DNA of 64,000 nucleotides from an uncultured Enterorhabdus sp. (GTDB lineage: Bacteria; Actinomycetota; Coriobacteriia; Coriobacteriales; Eggerthellaceae). The stretch spans positions 39,517 through 103,516 of the forward strand of contig CANSQM010000006.1 of the NCBI GenBank assembly GCA_947649205.1. The letters run 5' to 3'. This document shows, piece after piece, positions 14,935 to 23,850 of the stretch. The first letter of the stretch is position 1. The number at the start of each line of letters is the position of its first letter. The notes under the pieces were generated by a model. That model worked only from the letters and a program-made list of their open reading frames with translations, searched no databases and was not told the DNA's origin. The translations under genes were made by a program, and so were the position numbers.

Positions 14935-17349
14935 GTGCCCATCGACATCGACACCCTGAACGAGCCGCAGCGCGAGGCGGTCGTCACCACCGAGGGCCCG
15001 CTGCTCGTGCTGGCCGGCGCTGGAAGCGGCAAGACCCGCGTGCTCACCTACCGCATCGCCAACATTCTGGAGCAGAACCTGGCGGCGCCCTGGGAGATTC
15101 TGGCCATCACCTTCACCAACAAGGCGGCGGCCGAGATGCGCGAGCGCCTGGCCCAGCTCGTGGGCGGCCGGGCCCGGGGCATGTGGGTGTCCACCTTTCA
15201 CTCCATGTGCGTGCGCATCCTGCGGGCCGATGCCGACCGCCTGGGCTTCACGAAGAGCTTCACCATCTACGATGTGGACGACATGAAGCGCCTGTACAAG
15301 GACATCATGGCCGAGCTGAACATCGACCCGAAGCGCTTCCCGGTCAACCAGCTCATGAACCGCATCTCGAGCGCGAAGAACGACCTCATCGTGCCCGGCG
15401 ACTTCGAGGGCCGGGCCACCGACCCGGTGGGGCGCGTGGCCGCCCAGGTGTACACGCGGCTCCAGGAGCGCTTGAAAGCGGCCAACGCCGTGGACTTCGA
15501 CGACCTGCTGCTGTACGCCTACCTGCTGCTCAAGCAGCACGAGGACGTGCGCGCCGCCTACCAGGAGCGCTTCCGCTACATCATGGTGGACGAGTACCAG
15601 GACACCAACCGCGCCCAGTACGCCATCACCATGCTTCTGGCCGCCGGCCACCGCAACGTCATGGTGGTGGGCGACGACGACCAGTCCATCTATTCGTGGC
15701 GCGGCGCCGACCTGCGCAACATCCTGGAGTTCGAGAGCGATTACCCCGAGGCGCGCGTGGTGAAGCTGGAGCAGAACTACCGCAGCGTGGGCAATATCCT
15801 GAACGCCGCCAACGCCGTGATCGCCAACAACCAGCACCGCAAGGCGAAGCGCCTGTTCACCTCGTCCGGCGACGGCGACAAGATCTCGGTGTACATGGCC
15901 TCTGACGAGCGCGACGAGGGCCGCTGGATCGCCGGCGAGATCGAGAAGCGCTGCGCCGACGGTGTGTCCTACAACAACATGGCCGTGTTCTACCGCACCA
16001 ACGCCCAGTCGCGCATGCTGGAAGACATGCTGCTGCGGGCCGGCGTGCCCTACCGCATCGTCGGCGGCACCCGCTTCTTCGACCGCGCCGAGATCCGCGA
16101 TGTGATGGCCTACCTCACCCTCGTGGTGAACCCAGCCGACGACATTGCCGCCAAGCGCGTGGTGAACGTGCCGCGCCGCGGCATCGGCAAGGCCACCATC
16201 GAGCGCATCGACCAGTTCGGGCGCGAGCTGAACATGCCCTTCCTCACCGCTGCCGAGCTGGCCATCGTGGACGAGGACATCCGCCCGGCCACCCGCCGGG
16301 CTGTGGGCGAGTTCGTGCAGGTCCTCAAGGACGGCGCCAGCTACGGGGGCGATCTGCGGAAGGTGATCGAGCGCATCATCGACCAGGCCGGGCTCATTGG
16401 CGCCCTGGAGGCCGAGGGCACCGACGAGGCCCGCGGGCGCATCGAGAACATCCAGGAGTTTCTGGGCGTTGTGGACGAGTTCGTGGAGACCCACGATGCC
16501 GAGGACGCCGACTATGCCGCGCCCACGGCCGGCGAGAGCCCCGAGGCCGAGCCGGTGCGGGTGCTGCGGGGCGATTCCCTGGCCGACTTCATCGAGTGGG
16601 TGCGCCTGCGCACCGACCTGGACACGGTGACCGAGGACGGCCAGGCCGTTACCCTCATGACCGTGCACTCCTCCAAGGGCCTGGAGTTCGACTGCGTGTG
16701 GGTGGCCGGCATGGAGGAGACCCTGTTCCCCCACATGAACTCCGTGGGCGACGCCGCGGCCGTGGAAGAGGAGCGGCGCCTGGCCTACGTGGCCATCACC
16801 CGCGCCCGCAAGAAGCTGTACCTCACCTGTGCCCAGCAGCGCCAGATCTTCGGCCAGACCCATGCGAACCCGGTCTCGCGCTTTATCGGCGAGATCCCGA
16901 GCGAACTGCGCCAGACCACGGGCCTGGGCTCGGCGGGCTTCTCCGGCACCGGTTGGGAGAAGCGGGGAAGCCGCCGAGGCATCGCCGGCTCGGGCACCGA
17001 GGCGGGGGAGGGCCGCGTGTTCGGCCGGTCGAGCGCCTCGGGTTCCGGTGGCCGCTCCTTCGCCGAGTACCGCGCCGCTACCGGCTCGGGGCGCGCGGCT
17101 GCCAGCAGCGGGTCCGCCTCGCGGGGCGGGGCCCCGTCGGGCCGCGTCGGTGCCGGGGTGAACCCGAACGCGGGGAAGAAGGCCGCGGCCAAGGCCGCCT
17201 TCGCCGCCGGCGATACCGTGGACCACAAGACCTTCGGCCGCGGCAAAGTGGTGAAGGTGGACGGCGACACCCTACACGTGAAGTTCGCCAAGACCGGTCA
17301 GACCAAGAAGCTCTTGAAAGACTACGCCCCCATTGTGAAGATCGGCTAG
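14935..17349 (+). CDS. pcrA: ATP-dependent DNA helicase PcrA/UvrD
   Basis: 804 residues from GTG 14935, preceded by AAAGGAC. SF1A 3'-5' helicase used in nucleotide excision repair and removal of RecA filaments. Visible motifs: Q-motif LNEPQREAV (8-16), Walker A GAGSGKT (28-34), FTNKAAAEM, Walker B DEYQDTNR (about 219), GDDDQSIYSWRGA, EQNYRS, VHSSKGLEFD and YVAITRARK. A Gly/Ser-rich linker (about 660-745) leads to a C-terminal PcrA-type Tudor-like module (HKTFGRGKVVKVDGDTLHVKF), which binds RNA polymerase in Bacillus. Length is normal for the family. Single gene ended by the hairpin at 17373. Confidence 0.96.
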   Translation: MPIDIDTLNEPQREAVVTTEGPLLVLAGAGSGKTRVLTYRIANILEQNLAAPWEILAITFTNKAAAEMRERLAQLVGGRARGMWVSTFHSMCVRILRADADRLGFTKSFTIYDVDDMKRLYKDIMAELNIDPKRFPVNQLMNRISSAKNDLIVPGDFEGRATDPVGRVAAQVYTRLQERLKAANAVDFDDLLLYAYLLLKQHEDVRAAYQERFRYIMVDEYQDTNRAQYAITMLLAAGHRNVMVVGDDDQSIYSWRGADLRNILEFESDYPEARVVKLEQNYRSVGNILNAANAVIANNQHRKAKRLFTSSGDGDKISVYMASDERDEGRWIAGEIEKRCADGVSYNNMAVFYRTNAQSRMLEDMLLRAGVPYRIVGGTRFFDRAEIRDVMAYLTLVVNPADDIAAKRVVNVPRRGIGKATIERIDQFGRELNMPFLTAAELAIVDEDIRPATRRAVGEFVQVLKDGASYGGDLRKVIERIIDQAGLIGALEAEGTDEARGRIENIQEFLGVVDEFVETHDAEDADYAAPTAGESPEAEPVRVLRGDSLADFIEWVRLRTDLDTVTEDGQAVTLMTVHSSKGLEFDCVWVAGMEETLFPHMNSVGDAAAVEEERRLAYVAITRARKKLYLTCAQQRQIFGQTHANPVSRFIGEIPSELRQTTGLGSAGFSGTGWEKRGSRRGIAGSGTEAGEGRVFGRSSASGSGGRSFAEYRAATGSGRAAASSGSASRGGAPSGRVGAGVNPNAGKKAAAKAAFAAGDTVDHKTFGRGKVVKVDGDTLHVKFAKTGQTKKLLKDYAPIVKIG

Positions 17350-17372
17350 GAGGCTTCGGCGCACCGCAGCGG

Positions 17373-17416
17373 AAGGGCCCGGATCGCTCGATGGAGCGGT
17401 TCGGGCCCTTCTCTTA
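17373..17416 (+). terminator. Intrinsic terminator between pcrA and the convergent sdaA
   Basis: AAGGGCCCG (17373-17381) pairs with CGGGCCCTT (17402-17410), extended inward by an imperfect stem and followed by CTCTT. The A-rich 5' side could also serve the minus-strand gene. Confidence 0.75.
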
Positions 17417-17453
17417 GGCGAGTTCTCGTTTCAGCTCCCTGAGATGGGTGCTC

Positions 17454-19064
17454 CTAGCAGCCCGCGCAGAAGCTGCAGGCGGAGGGGGCGGTGGCGATGC
17501 CGCCGCGGGCGGTCTCGCGCAGCTCCATGGGCAGCTCGCGGCCCACCTTGTCCATGACGGCCACGTTCTCGTCGAAGGGCACGAGGTTGCTCACGCCCGC
17601 GAGCGCGATCTGGGCGCACACGAGCGCCAAAGGCGCGGCGGTGGCGTCGCGCTTCTGGCAGGGCAGTTCCACCAGGCCGCCCACCGGGTCGCACACGAGT
17701 CCCAGCAGGCACTGGATGACGTTGGAGGCCGCATCGAGGGCCTGGATGGGCGTGCCGCCGGCCATGGCCACGGCCGCCGCGGCCGCCATGGCTGCGGCGC
17801 TTCCCACCTCGGCCTGGCAGCCGCCCTCGGCTCCGGACACGCTGGCGTTGCGGGCCACGATGTAGCCCACGGCCGCCGCCGTGAGGATGCCCTCGCGCAG
17901 CTCGTCGTGGCTATAGCCGCGCACGTCGCGCATGGCCAGCAGCACGCCGGGCAGGACGCCCGAGGAGCCGGCCGTGGGGGTGGCCACGATGATGCCCATC
18001 TTGGCGTTGGTCTCCAAGGTGGCCAGGGCGTACACGGCCGCCTTGGCCGTGAGCGGGTCCATGAGGCGCCGCTTGGCGTCGTCGGTCTCCAGGCTCGCGG
18101 TCACCTTCGCCGCCTCTCCGCCGATGAGGCCGCCGATGGAACGCTCCGGGGCCTCGATGGGCACCGTGGCCGCCGCGTCCATGACGGCGAGCGCCCGATC
18201 CAGGTAGGCGTCTACGTCGGCCGCCACTCCCTGTTTGGCGCACAGGGCCTCCTCGCGGGCGCGGAAGGCCTCGGCGATGGTCACGCCCTCTCGCTCGCAC
18301 AGGGTCAGAAGCTCCGCCCCGCTCGTGTAGTTCCAGCGGGCGAACACCTCGTCGGCGTCGGCCGGTATCGCCACGGCCTCGCCGTCGGTGGCGCTCATGG
18401 CCGGGATGATGCGGGCGTTCAAGATATCCGGGTGCAGGATGAGGTACTCGCGCACCTTGCCGTCCACGTCGTCGTCGGTTTCCAGCACGGTGAAGGCGTC
18501 GCCGCGCTTCTCGGTGCGGTGCAGGTTGGCCGTGGCGATGTTGATGCCGCAGCTGGCGAGCACCGAGGAGATGTGGGCCAGCACGCCGCGCACGTCGTGC
18601 TGGTGCACCACGACGCTCGTGTGCTCGCCGGTGATGTCCACGTCGATGCCGTTGATGCGGCGGATGACCGCCGCGCCGCCGCCGATGGAGACGCCGCGCA
18701 TATCGAGCACGTTGCCGGCGCCGTCCTCGCAGTGCACGTCCACGGTGTTGGGGTGGTCGCACGGGGTGGCGGTGTCCCAGACGATGCCCACGTCCACGCC
18801 GGCCTGCTCGGCCAGGGCGAAGGAGCGCGATACGTCCGGGTCGTCGGCGGCCAGGCCGATGATGCCGGCCACGAGGGCCTTGTCGGTGCCGTGGCCGCTG
18901 CCCGTGGCGGCGAAGGAGCCGTAGAGCGTGAAGGTCACGCGCTCGGGGTTGCCTCCGAAGAGCTTGCGCGCAATGGAGGAGATGCGCAGGGCTCCGGCCG
19001 TGTGCGAGCTGGACGGGCCCACCATGATGGGGCCGATAATGTCCCGCAGACCGTAGGTTTTCAT
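17454..19064 (-). CDS. sdaA: L-serine ammonia-lyase, fused beta-ACT-alpha Fe-S enzyme
   Basis: 536 residues. Deaminates L-serine to pyruvate with a [4Fe-4S] cluster. The N-terminal SDH_beta domain starts KTYGLRDIIGPIMVGPSSSHTAGA, with GSFAATGSGHGTD. An ACT domain lies around residues 155-225 (VVVHQHDVRGVLAHISSVLA). The C-terminal SDH_alpha domain has ATPTAGSSGVLPGVLL, SGAEGGCQAEVG and CLLGLVCDPVGG with cluster cysteines, ending in SACSFCAGC. E. coli SdaA fuses beta and alpha without ACT, whereas Bacillus-type enzymes keep ACT in a separate beta subunit; this protein combines both features. Good spacing to GAAAGGAG upstream of ATG 19064. Confidence 0.93.
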   Translation of the reverse strand: MKTYGLRDIIGPIMVGPSSSHTAGALRISSIARKLFGGNPERVTFTLYGSFAATGSGHGTDKALVAGIIGLAADDPDVSRSFALAEQAGVDVGIVWDTATPCDHPNTVDVHCEDGAGNVLDMRGVSIGGGAAVIRRINGIDVDITGEHTSVVVHQHDVRGVLAHISSVLASCGINIATANLHRTEKRGDAFTVLETDDDVDGKVREYLILHPDILNARIIPAMSATDGEAVAIPADADEVFARWNYTSGAELLTLCEREGVTIAEAFRAREEALCAKQGVAADVDAYLDRALAVMDAAATVPIEAPERSIGGLIGGEAAKVTASLETDDAKRRLMDPLTAKAAVYALATLETNAKMGIIVATPTAGSSGVLPGVLLAMRDVRGYSHDELREGILTAAAVGYIVARNASVSGAEGGCQAEVGSAAAMAAAAAVAMAGGTPIQALDAASNVIQCLLGLVCDPVGGLVELPCQKRDATAAPLALVCAQIALAGVSNLVPFDENVAVMDKVGRELPMELRETARGGIATAPSACSFCAGC

Positions 19065-19218
19065 GCTTCTCCTTTCGCGGGGGCCGAGGTGTCGGCCGCC
19101 CAATAGCCCGTGGAACCGGGGCGCTCGCGGGGGCGGCGGCCATGCCGTCGGCCGCGCGAGCATTTGTTTTCATCGCAGAACGCTATCATAGCCCATCGCC
19201 ACCGGGGGCTGGGAGGGG

Positions 19219-19224
19219 TATACT
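19219..19224 (+). promoter_or_regulatory. -10 box TATACT of ppaC
   Basis: Transcription would start near 19231, giving a leader of about 50 bases that contains the tandem 11-mers at 19240-19266. Confidence 0.5.
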
Positions 19225-19239
19225 GCCTCAAAACCGTAA

Positions 19240-19266
19240 ATTGGTACAAGGTGAGATTGGTACAAG
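19240..19266 (+). repeat. Tandem ATTGGTACAAG repeats in the ppaC leader
   Basis: Two exact 11-base copies (19240-19250 and 19256-19266) with a 16-base period, immediately before the ribosome binding site GAAAGGGG. Confidence 0.6.
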
Positions 19267-19283
19267 AACAGAAAGGGGCACCA

Positions 19284-20252
19284 ATGACCACCAAGATTCT
19301 CGTCGTGGGCCATCGCAATCCCGACAACGACTCCATTTCCGCCGCTGTGGGGTACGCGTACCTGAAGAACGCCCTGGCCGCCCGCGACGGCGAGGCCGAG
19401 GCCGTCGAGTACGTGCCCGCCCGCCTGGGGCCGCTGCCCGTGGAGAGCGCCTGGCTCTTGGAGCGCAACGACATTCCCGAGCCGGTGCTCATCGAGAACG
19501 TGAACCCCCAGGAGCGCGACGGCGAGACGGTGCGCCAGAAGGTCATCCTCGTGGACCACAACGAGGTGGCCCAGGCCGCCCCGGGCATCGAGGAGGCCGA
19601 GGTCGTGGAGGTCATCGACCACCACCGCATCGCCGATATCACCACCGCCAACCCCATCCTGTTCCTGAACCTGCCCATCGGTTCCACGGCCACCATCGTC
19701 ACGCTGCAGTTCCGCCAGACCGGCATCGAGCTGCCCGACGCCATCGCCCGGGTGCTCCTGTCCGCCATCCTCACCGACACGGTCATCATGAAGTCCCCCA
19801 CCTGCACCCAGGTGGATATCGACCAGGTGAACTTCCTGGCCGACAAGCTCGGCATCGACGCCGTCGAGTTCGGCATGGAGATCTTCCGCACCCGCGGCGG
19901 CGAGGACACCATGCCCATCGCCAAGCTCGTGGAGGCCGACTCCAAGGAGTTCAAGGTCAACGACGACGTGACCGTGCTCATCGCCCAGCGCGAGACCGTG
20001 GATCTGCCCTGCGTGATGAACCGCGAGGCTGAGATTCGCGCGCACATGAAGAAACTTGTGGAAGACAACGGCTACGAGTTCGCCCTGCTGCTGGTCACCG
20101 ACATTCTGGCCGAGGGCTCCCAGTTCATCGTGGAGGGCGACCCCGCCCGCGTGAACCGCGTCTTCGAGATCGAGTGCTGCGAGGGCGGCAACTGGATGCC
20201 CGGCGTGCTCTCCCGCAAGAAGCAGGTGGCGGCGCCCATTCTCGCCTCGTAA
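19284..20252 (+). CDS. ppaC: Manganese-dependent inorganic pyrophosphatase (DHH family)
   Basis: 322 residues. Hydrolyses PPi in the cytoplasm. Family II signature motifs are all present: GHRNPDNDS (9-17), VDHNE (about 95), DHHRIAD (about 118), the SAILTDTVIMKSPT segment, and a DHHA2 C-terminal domain ending in RKKQ (the substrate-gripping SRKKQ). There is no CBS/DRTGG regulatory insert, so it is the short form. GAAAGGGG precedes ATG 19284; the frame upstream is open but has no RBS. Confidence 0.96.
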   Translation: MTTKILVVGHRNPDNDSISAAVGYAYLKNALAARDGEAEAVEYVPARLGPLPVESAWLLERNDIPEPVLIENVNPQERDGETVRQKVILVDHNEVAQAAPGIEEAEVVEVIDHHRIADITTANPILFLNLPIGSTATIVTLQFRQTGIELPDAIARVLLSAILTDTVIMKSPTCTQVDIDQVNFLADKLGIDAVEFGMEIFRTRGGEDTMPIAKLVEADSKEFKVNDDVTVLIAQRETVDLPCVMNREAEIRAHMKKLVEDNGYEFALLLVTDILAEGSQFIVEGDPARVNRVFEIECCEGGNWMPGVLSRKKQVAAPILAS

Positions 20253-20324
20253 ACCTCGTTCACTCCATCCCTTCGGGCCCGATCAGGGGGCAAGGGCGCC
20301 GTGCTCGGGCAGTCCTCGCTCGGC

Positions 20325-20347
20325 GGAACAGTCCACTGGACTGTTCC
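20325..20347. repeat. Perfect 11-1-11 palindrome GGAACAGTCCA...
   Basis: GGAACAGTCCA-C-TGGACTGTTCC in the ppaC-peptidase gap. No T-tract follows, so it is not a conventional terminator. The flanks contain several copies of a GGACCCTCGC-like string, suggesting a degenerate repeat region. Confidence 0.6.
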
Positions 20348-20502
20348 GTTCGCTGCGGAATCTGCGCGCGGACCCTCGCCCCCTGGTCGGGTCCTGCTCT
20401 ATCTCGGTCGGGCAACGTCAAGCGTTTGTCGGACCCTCGCTGTTTTTCCTTAGGCGCATCCCTGCGACAAAAGATTAGGAATTTTGGAAAGAAGGAAACC
20501 CT

Positions 20503-21726
20503 ATGAACCCCCAGCGTGTGCTTGATTCGTTTCTGGAGATGGTGGCCATCGAGAGCCCCTCGTGGCACGAGGCGCCCATGGCTGCCCATTGCGCTGGGCA
20601 GCTGGCGGAGATGGGCTTCTTCGTCACCTTCGACGCCTCGGCGGCGGAGACCGGGTCGGACACGGGCAATCTCATCGCCCACTTGCCGGGCACGGTGCCG
20701 GGCCGCATCGCCTTCGCAGCCCATTTGGACACGGTGAAGCCCTGCGCGGGCATCGAGGCCGTGGTGGAGACGCGGCATATCTGCGATGAGGTGACCTGCC
20801 GTATGGCCGAGGTGGTGTGCTCGGCGGGGGACACCATCCTCTCGGCTGACGACAAGGCTGGCATCGCCGCCATCTTCGAGGGCCTGCGCTCGGTGCTGGA
20901 AACGGGCTCGCCCCGTCCCGACATCACGGTGCTGCTCACCACCTGCGAGGAGCAGAGCCTGCTTGGCTCCTCCGCCTTGGCCGACGACGCGCTCGTGTGG
21001 CCGGCCGATCTTCCAGCGGCCTCGCGGAATACGGAATGCGAGGGGCTGCTCGCTGCTGCGGGGGACGACGGCGCGCTGCCGCTGTTCGTGCTGGACGCCG
21101 ACGGGGCGCCGGGCACTATCATCATGGGAGCGCCCTACCACTGGACGCTGCGCGCCCGCATCGAGGGCCGCGCCGCCCACGCCGGGGTGGAGCCGGAAGA
21201 GGGGGTATCCGCCATCCAGATCGCCGCGGCGGCGGTGGCGGCCATGCCGCTCGGGCGCATCGACGAGTGCACCACCGCCAACATCGGCCGCATCGAGGGC
21301 GGCGTGGCCGTGAACATCGTGCCGGCTGCCGTGACTCTGGAGGGGGAGTGCCGCTCGCTCTACGAGGACCGCGTGCTCGCCCAGCGCGACGCCATGACGG
21401 CGGCCCTGGAGGACGCGGCCGCCCAGCTCGGTGGCCAGGTGGAGGTGGCCTGGGAACTGGACTACCCCGCCGTTGTGCACGAGTCGGGCGACGCCATCGT
21501 GGAGCACCTCGCCGCAGCGGCCCACGCGTCCGGCCTTGAGCCCCGGCGCGCCATCTCGGGCGGCGGCGCCGACGCCAACGTGCTCGGCACCAAGGGGGCC
21601 GACGCCATCACGCTCGGCGTCGGCATGACCAACTTCCATTCCACCGACGAGTACATCGAGCTGGCCGATCTACGTGCCATGGCCCGCTATGTGGAGGCCA
21701 TCATCGCCGAGTACGCCGTCAAATAG
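20503..21726 (+). CDS. M20 family metallopeptidase (PepT-like aminotripeptidase)
   Basis: 407 residues. Zinc-dependent exopeptidase fold: IAFAAHLDTV supplies the first metal ligand (His74, with catalytic Asp76), followed by LSADDKAGIAAIF, TTCEEQSLLGS with the catalytic Glu pair, and the dimerisation domain GAPYHWTLRARIEGRAAHAGVEPEEGVSAIQ. The final SGGGADANVL...FHSTDEYIEL provides the last ligand. This layout fits tripeptidase T and the related PepT-like M20B group; true PepT activity is inferred. GAAGGAAA precedes ATG 20503. Single gene. Confidence 0.9.
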   Translation: MNPQRVLDSFLEMVAIESPSWHEAPMAAHCAGQLAEMGFFVTFDASAAETGSDTGNLIAHLPGTVPGRIAFAAHLDTVKPCAGIEAVVETRHICDEVTCRMAEVVCSAGDTILSADDKAGIAAIFEGLRSVLETGSPRPDITVLLTTCEEQSLLGSSALADDALVWPADLPAASRNTECEGLLAAAGDDGALPLFVLDADGAPGTIIMGAPYHWTLRARIEGRAAHAGVEPEEGVSAIQIAAAAVAAMPLGRIDECTTANIGRIEGGVAVNIVPAAVTLEGECRSLYEDRVLAQRDAMTAALEDAAAQLGGQVEVAWELDYPAVVHESGDAIVEHLAAAAHASGLEPRRAISGGGADANVLGTKGADAITLGVGMTNFHSTDEYIELADLRAMARYVEAIIAEYAVK

Positions 21727-21828
21727 TGCAAAACGTGCATTTTCCTGCATCGCGCTGATCTGACAATATGCGACATAATGGCAGGTAGATCACCTAAAAT
21801 GATTTTGCTGAAAAATGCACGTTTTGCA
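21727..21828. repeat. 102-bp element with perfect 17-bp terminal inverted repeats
   Basis: TGCAAAACGTGCATTTT (21727-21743) begins at the base after the peptidase stop codon and is repeated exactly in inverted orientation at 21812-21828. The 68-base interior is A+T-rich and non-coding. No target duplication is obvious. It could be a MITE, a repressor site pair, or a large hairpin. The rest of the 21727-21954 gap shows nothing further. Confidence 0.65.
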
Positions 21829-21954
21829 TAGCTTCCCCTGTCCAGCAGTTCGAGTAAGGAGATTCCCTCGCTTACGCGACCACGTTCGGTCAGGCGGGCG
21901 GATCTCCGTTGTGGCTGAAAAGGATATGGGGGTGGCTAGAGAGGGGGCAAATGA

Positions 21955-22671
21955 TCAGACGACGAGCTCCGAAACGCGTAGCGAGACGCGTTGGGTACGC
22001 TCGCGGGCAAGACTCGCGAAGGTCGCGTGGCTGAACTCGAACTCGTTCTCATGGTTGCGCAGGAAGTTGCGCATGCGCAGGTAGTCTCGCACTTCCACGG
22101 CATCGTCGCTGTCGTCTTCCATGACCTCCTGAACGAAGGTGCGGGCGCGTTCGATGGTATCGACGTTGTCGGCTTCAAGCTCGGCTACGTATTGAACGCG
22201 CTCGTCGGCGGGGGCGTAGAACAGGAAGAGGCTCGCGAACTTCCCCTGTGGTCCCTCGGAGGAGCCCTGGGCGGCTTTGCGCTCCACTGCGGCGCGATCC
22301 ACAAGAATCTTCCCGTTGTCGCGGCGGCCGGGTAGCACGCCCGAGGCAACCATGGCGTTCACGCGGAAGCGGCTTATGCCAAGCATCTCGCCGGCCTCGG
22401 TGGTTGAGATGAGGTCGCTGTCCTCGTTGGCTATCTTCTCCACCTTAAGTCCCGCCGTCGAAATCGGCGGCGCGAGCTCCAGACAGCGCTTCGCCTCATC
22501 GAGGGTGGCATGCGTCTTAGATGCGAGGTGGGGGTAATGAATCTCGAAGCCGTCGGCGGTCTTCTCGATGTAGCCGCCCGGGACAGGGCGGTCGTTGATG
22601 GCGAGCTCCCAGCGCAAGGGCTCGCCCTCGGCGTTGCAGTGTTCGGTCCAGGTTCGTATTTGCGTAGACAT
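21955..22671 (-). CDS. HTH (MerR/excisionase-like) protein of unknown role
   Basis: 238 residues. The central part DLISTTEAGEMLGISRFRV...VLPGRRDNGKILVDRAAVE (about 87-130) is an HTH_17/excisionase-type DNA-binding motif. The N-terminal 80 residues look like a small beta-rich domain (GGYIEKTADGFEIHYP). The C-terminal 95 residues are acidic and helical, with no match I recognise. AAGGAGG precedes ATG 22671. It follows the U32-like gene by 18 bases on the same strand, so the two are co-transcribed. Confidence 0.65.
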   Translation of the reverse strand: MSTQIRTWTEHCNAEGEPLRWELAINDRPVPGGYIEKTADGFEIHYPHLASKTHATLDEAKRCLELAPPISTAGLKVEKIANEDSDLISTTEAGEMLGISRFRVNAMVASGVLPGRRDNGKILVDRAAVERKAAQGSSEGPQGKFASLFLFYAPADERVQYVAELEADNVDTIERARTFVQEVMEDDSDDAVEVRDYLRMRNFLRNHENEFEFSHATFASLARERTQRVSLRVSELVV

Positions 22672-22689
22672 GTGGGTTCCTCCTTGCCG

Positions 22690-23832
22690 TTACAGGGGTT
22701 GAAAGGGGTTCTCGAGAGGGGTTTTCGAATAGGTGCGGCAGACGGGATAGGCGCCGCCGAACTGCGCCTCGATGGCAGCGATCATCTGCGTCTGGCCCAT
22801 ATCCTCCAGCATCTCGCGCGTGATCCAGCCGTACCCGAGTAGTTCGTCTGCCAGATCCACGCAATAGGTGCAGCGCTGGCACTGACGGTTGCAAGTTGAG
22901 GTGCGTTTGAAGAATCTCGTCTTGTCGAGCGCCTTGTTGTCGATATGCGCGCGGAATTCGATGCCGTAGTATCCGATGGAGCTGCACAGCAGGTCGAAGA
23001 GGTTGCCGTCGTAGGACTCGTCCAGGTAGGCCTCCGTGCAGCGGAGCACCTTGCTCGGCATCATGTCACGGCCGACGATTTTGAAAAAGCTCGTGATGTC
23101 CTCGTAGCGCCGCAGATCCTCGGGTCTGATCCAGTTCGACTTGAAGATCTGCCCGGCATCGCGTCCGATGATGTCGCCGCAGGCGAAGGAGAACGAGGTG
23201 CCCTCGTCGCGCTCCTCCTGGGATTTATGCGAGATAAGGTTCATATGGAACTTGCGAAAGGGGCACTTGTTTAGGCATCCCTCATTCACCATGAGCTTGA
23301 GCACCACGCCGAGTTTCTCTCGAATTTGCCGCAAAAGTTTCAGGTCGCGGTTGACGCTCGTGTCCATCGTCATGGTGGTAGCCCCTGCCAGCGCGAAGGC
23401 CTCGGCACGGGAGAAGCAGTCGATGTCAGCGAGAACCGAGGCGCTGATTTCCAAGTCGGGGCACGCCTCGCGTGCCTGCCCGATAAGGAAGGGGTTGGCG
23501 AGCGTGATTGCCTCCACGCCCTGCCGTTCGTGCATGTCGCGAATGAAGCCGATCTGACGATCAAGGGTCTCCTTCTCGTACCAGTCCCCGCCGTCGCAGG
23601 TGGAGTTCATCGTGATGTCGACGCGGATGCCCGCCTCGCGAATGATTCCGACCACTTCGACGAACTCGTCCAAGGTCGTCACGTTTCCGACGCGCCCCGA
23701 GCCGGTGATGACCTGGGGTGCGTTCAGGTAGATCTCGCGGATGGTGTTGCCGCCTCGCCCTTGAAGGGAGATAAGGCGCTTGAGCGTGTCGGCATCCCCA
23801 TTGTAGGGAACGGAAAACTCGAGCTGAGTCAC
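22690..23832 (-). CDS. Peptidase U32/UbiV-like TIM-barrel protein with cysteine clusters
   Basis: 380 residues from GTG 23832 with AGGAG 8 bases upstream. The order of secondary-structure motifs (IREIYLNAPQVITG, ITMNSTCDGG, AITLANPFLIGQAR, ISASVLADI, TMDTSVNRDLKLL, KLMVNEGCLNKCPFRKFHMN) follows U32 proteins such as UbiU/UbiV and RlhA, which bind a [4Fe-4S] cluster and support oxygen-independent hydroxylations. Candidate ligands are C186, C190, C218 and C265; an extra C-terminal set, C314, C318, C321 and C324 (CNRQCQRCTYC), is unusual. Substrate unknown. First gene of a two-gene operon with the HTH protein. Confidence 0.65.
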   Translation of the reverse strand: MTQLEFSVPYNGDADTLKRLISLQGRGGNTIREIYLNAPQVITGSGRVGNVTTLDEFVEVVGIIREAGIRVDITMNSTCDGGDWYEKETLDRQIGFIRDMHERQGVEAITLANPFLIGQAREACPDLEISASVLADIDCFSRAEAFALAGATTMTMDTSVNRDLKLLRQIREKLGVVLKLMVNEGCLNKCPFRKFHMNLISHKSQEERDEGTSFSFACGDIIGRDAGQIFKSNWIRPEDLRRYEDITSFFKIVGRDMMPSKVLRCTEAYLDESYDGNLFDLLCSSIGYYGIEFRAHIDNKALDKTRFFKRTSTCNRQCQRCTYCVDLADELLGYGWITREMLEDMGQTQMIAAIEAQFGGAYPVCRTYSKTPLENPFQPL

Positions 23833-23850
23833 AGGGCCCTCTCCTCTCTT

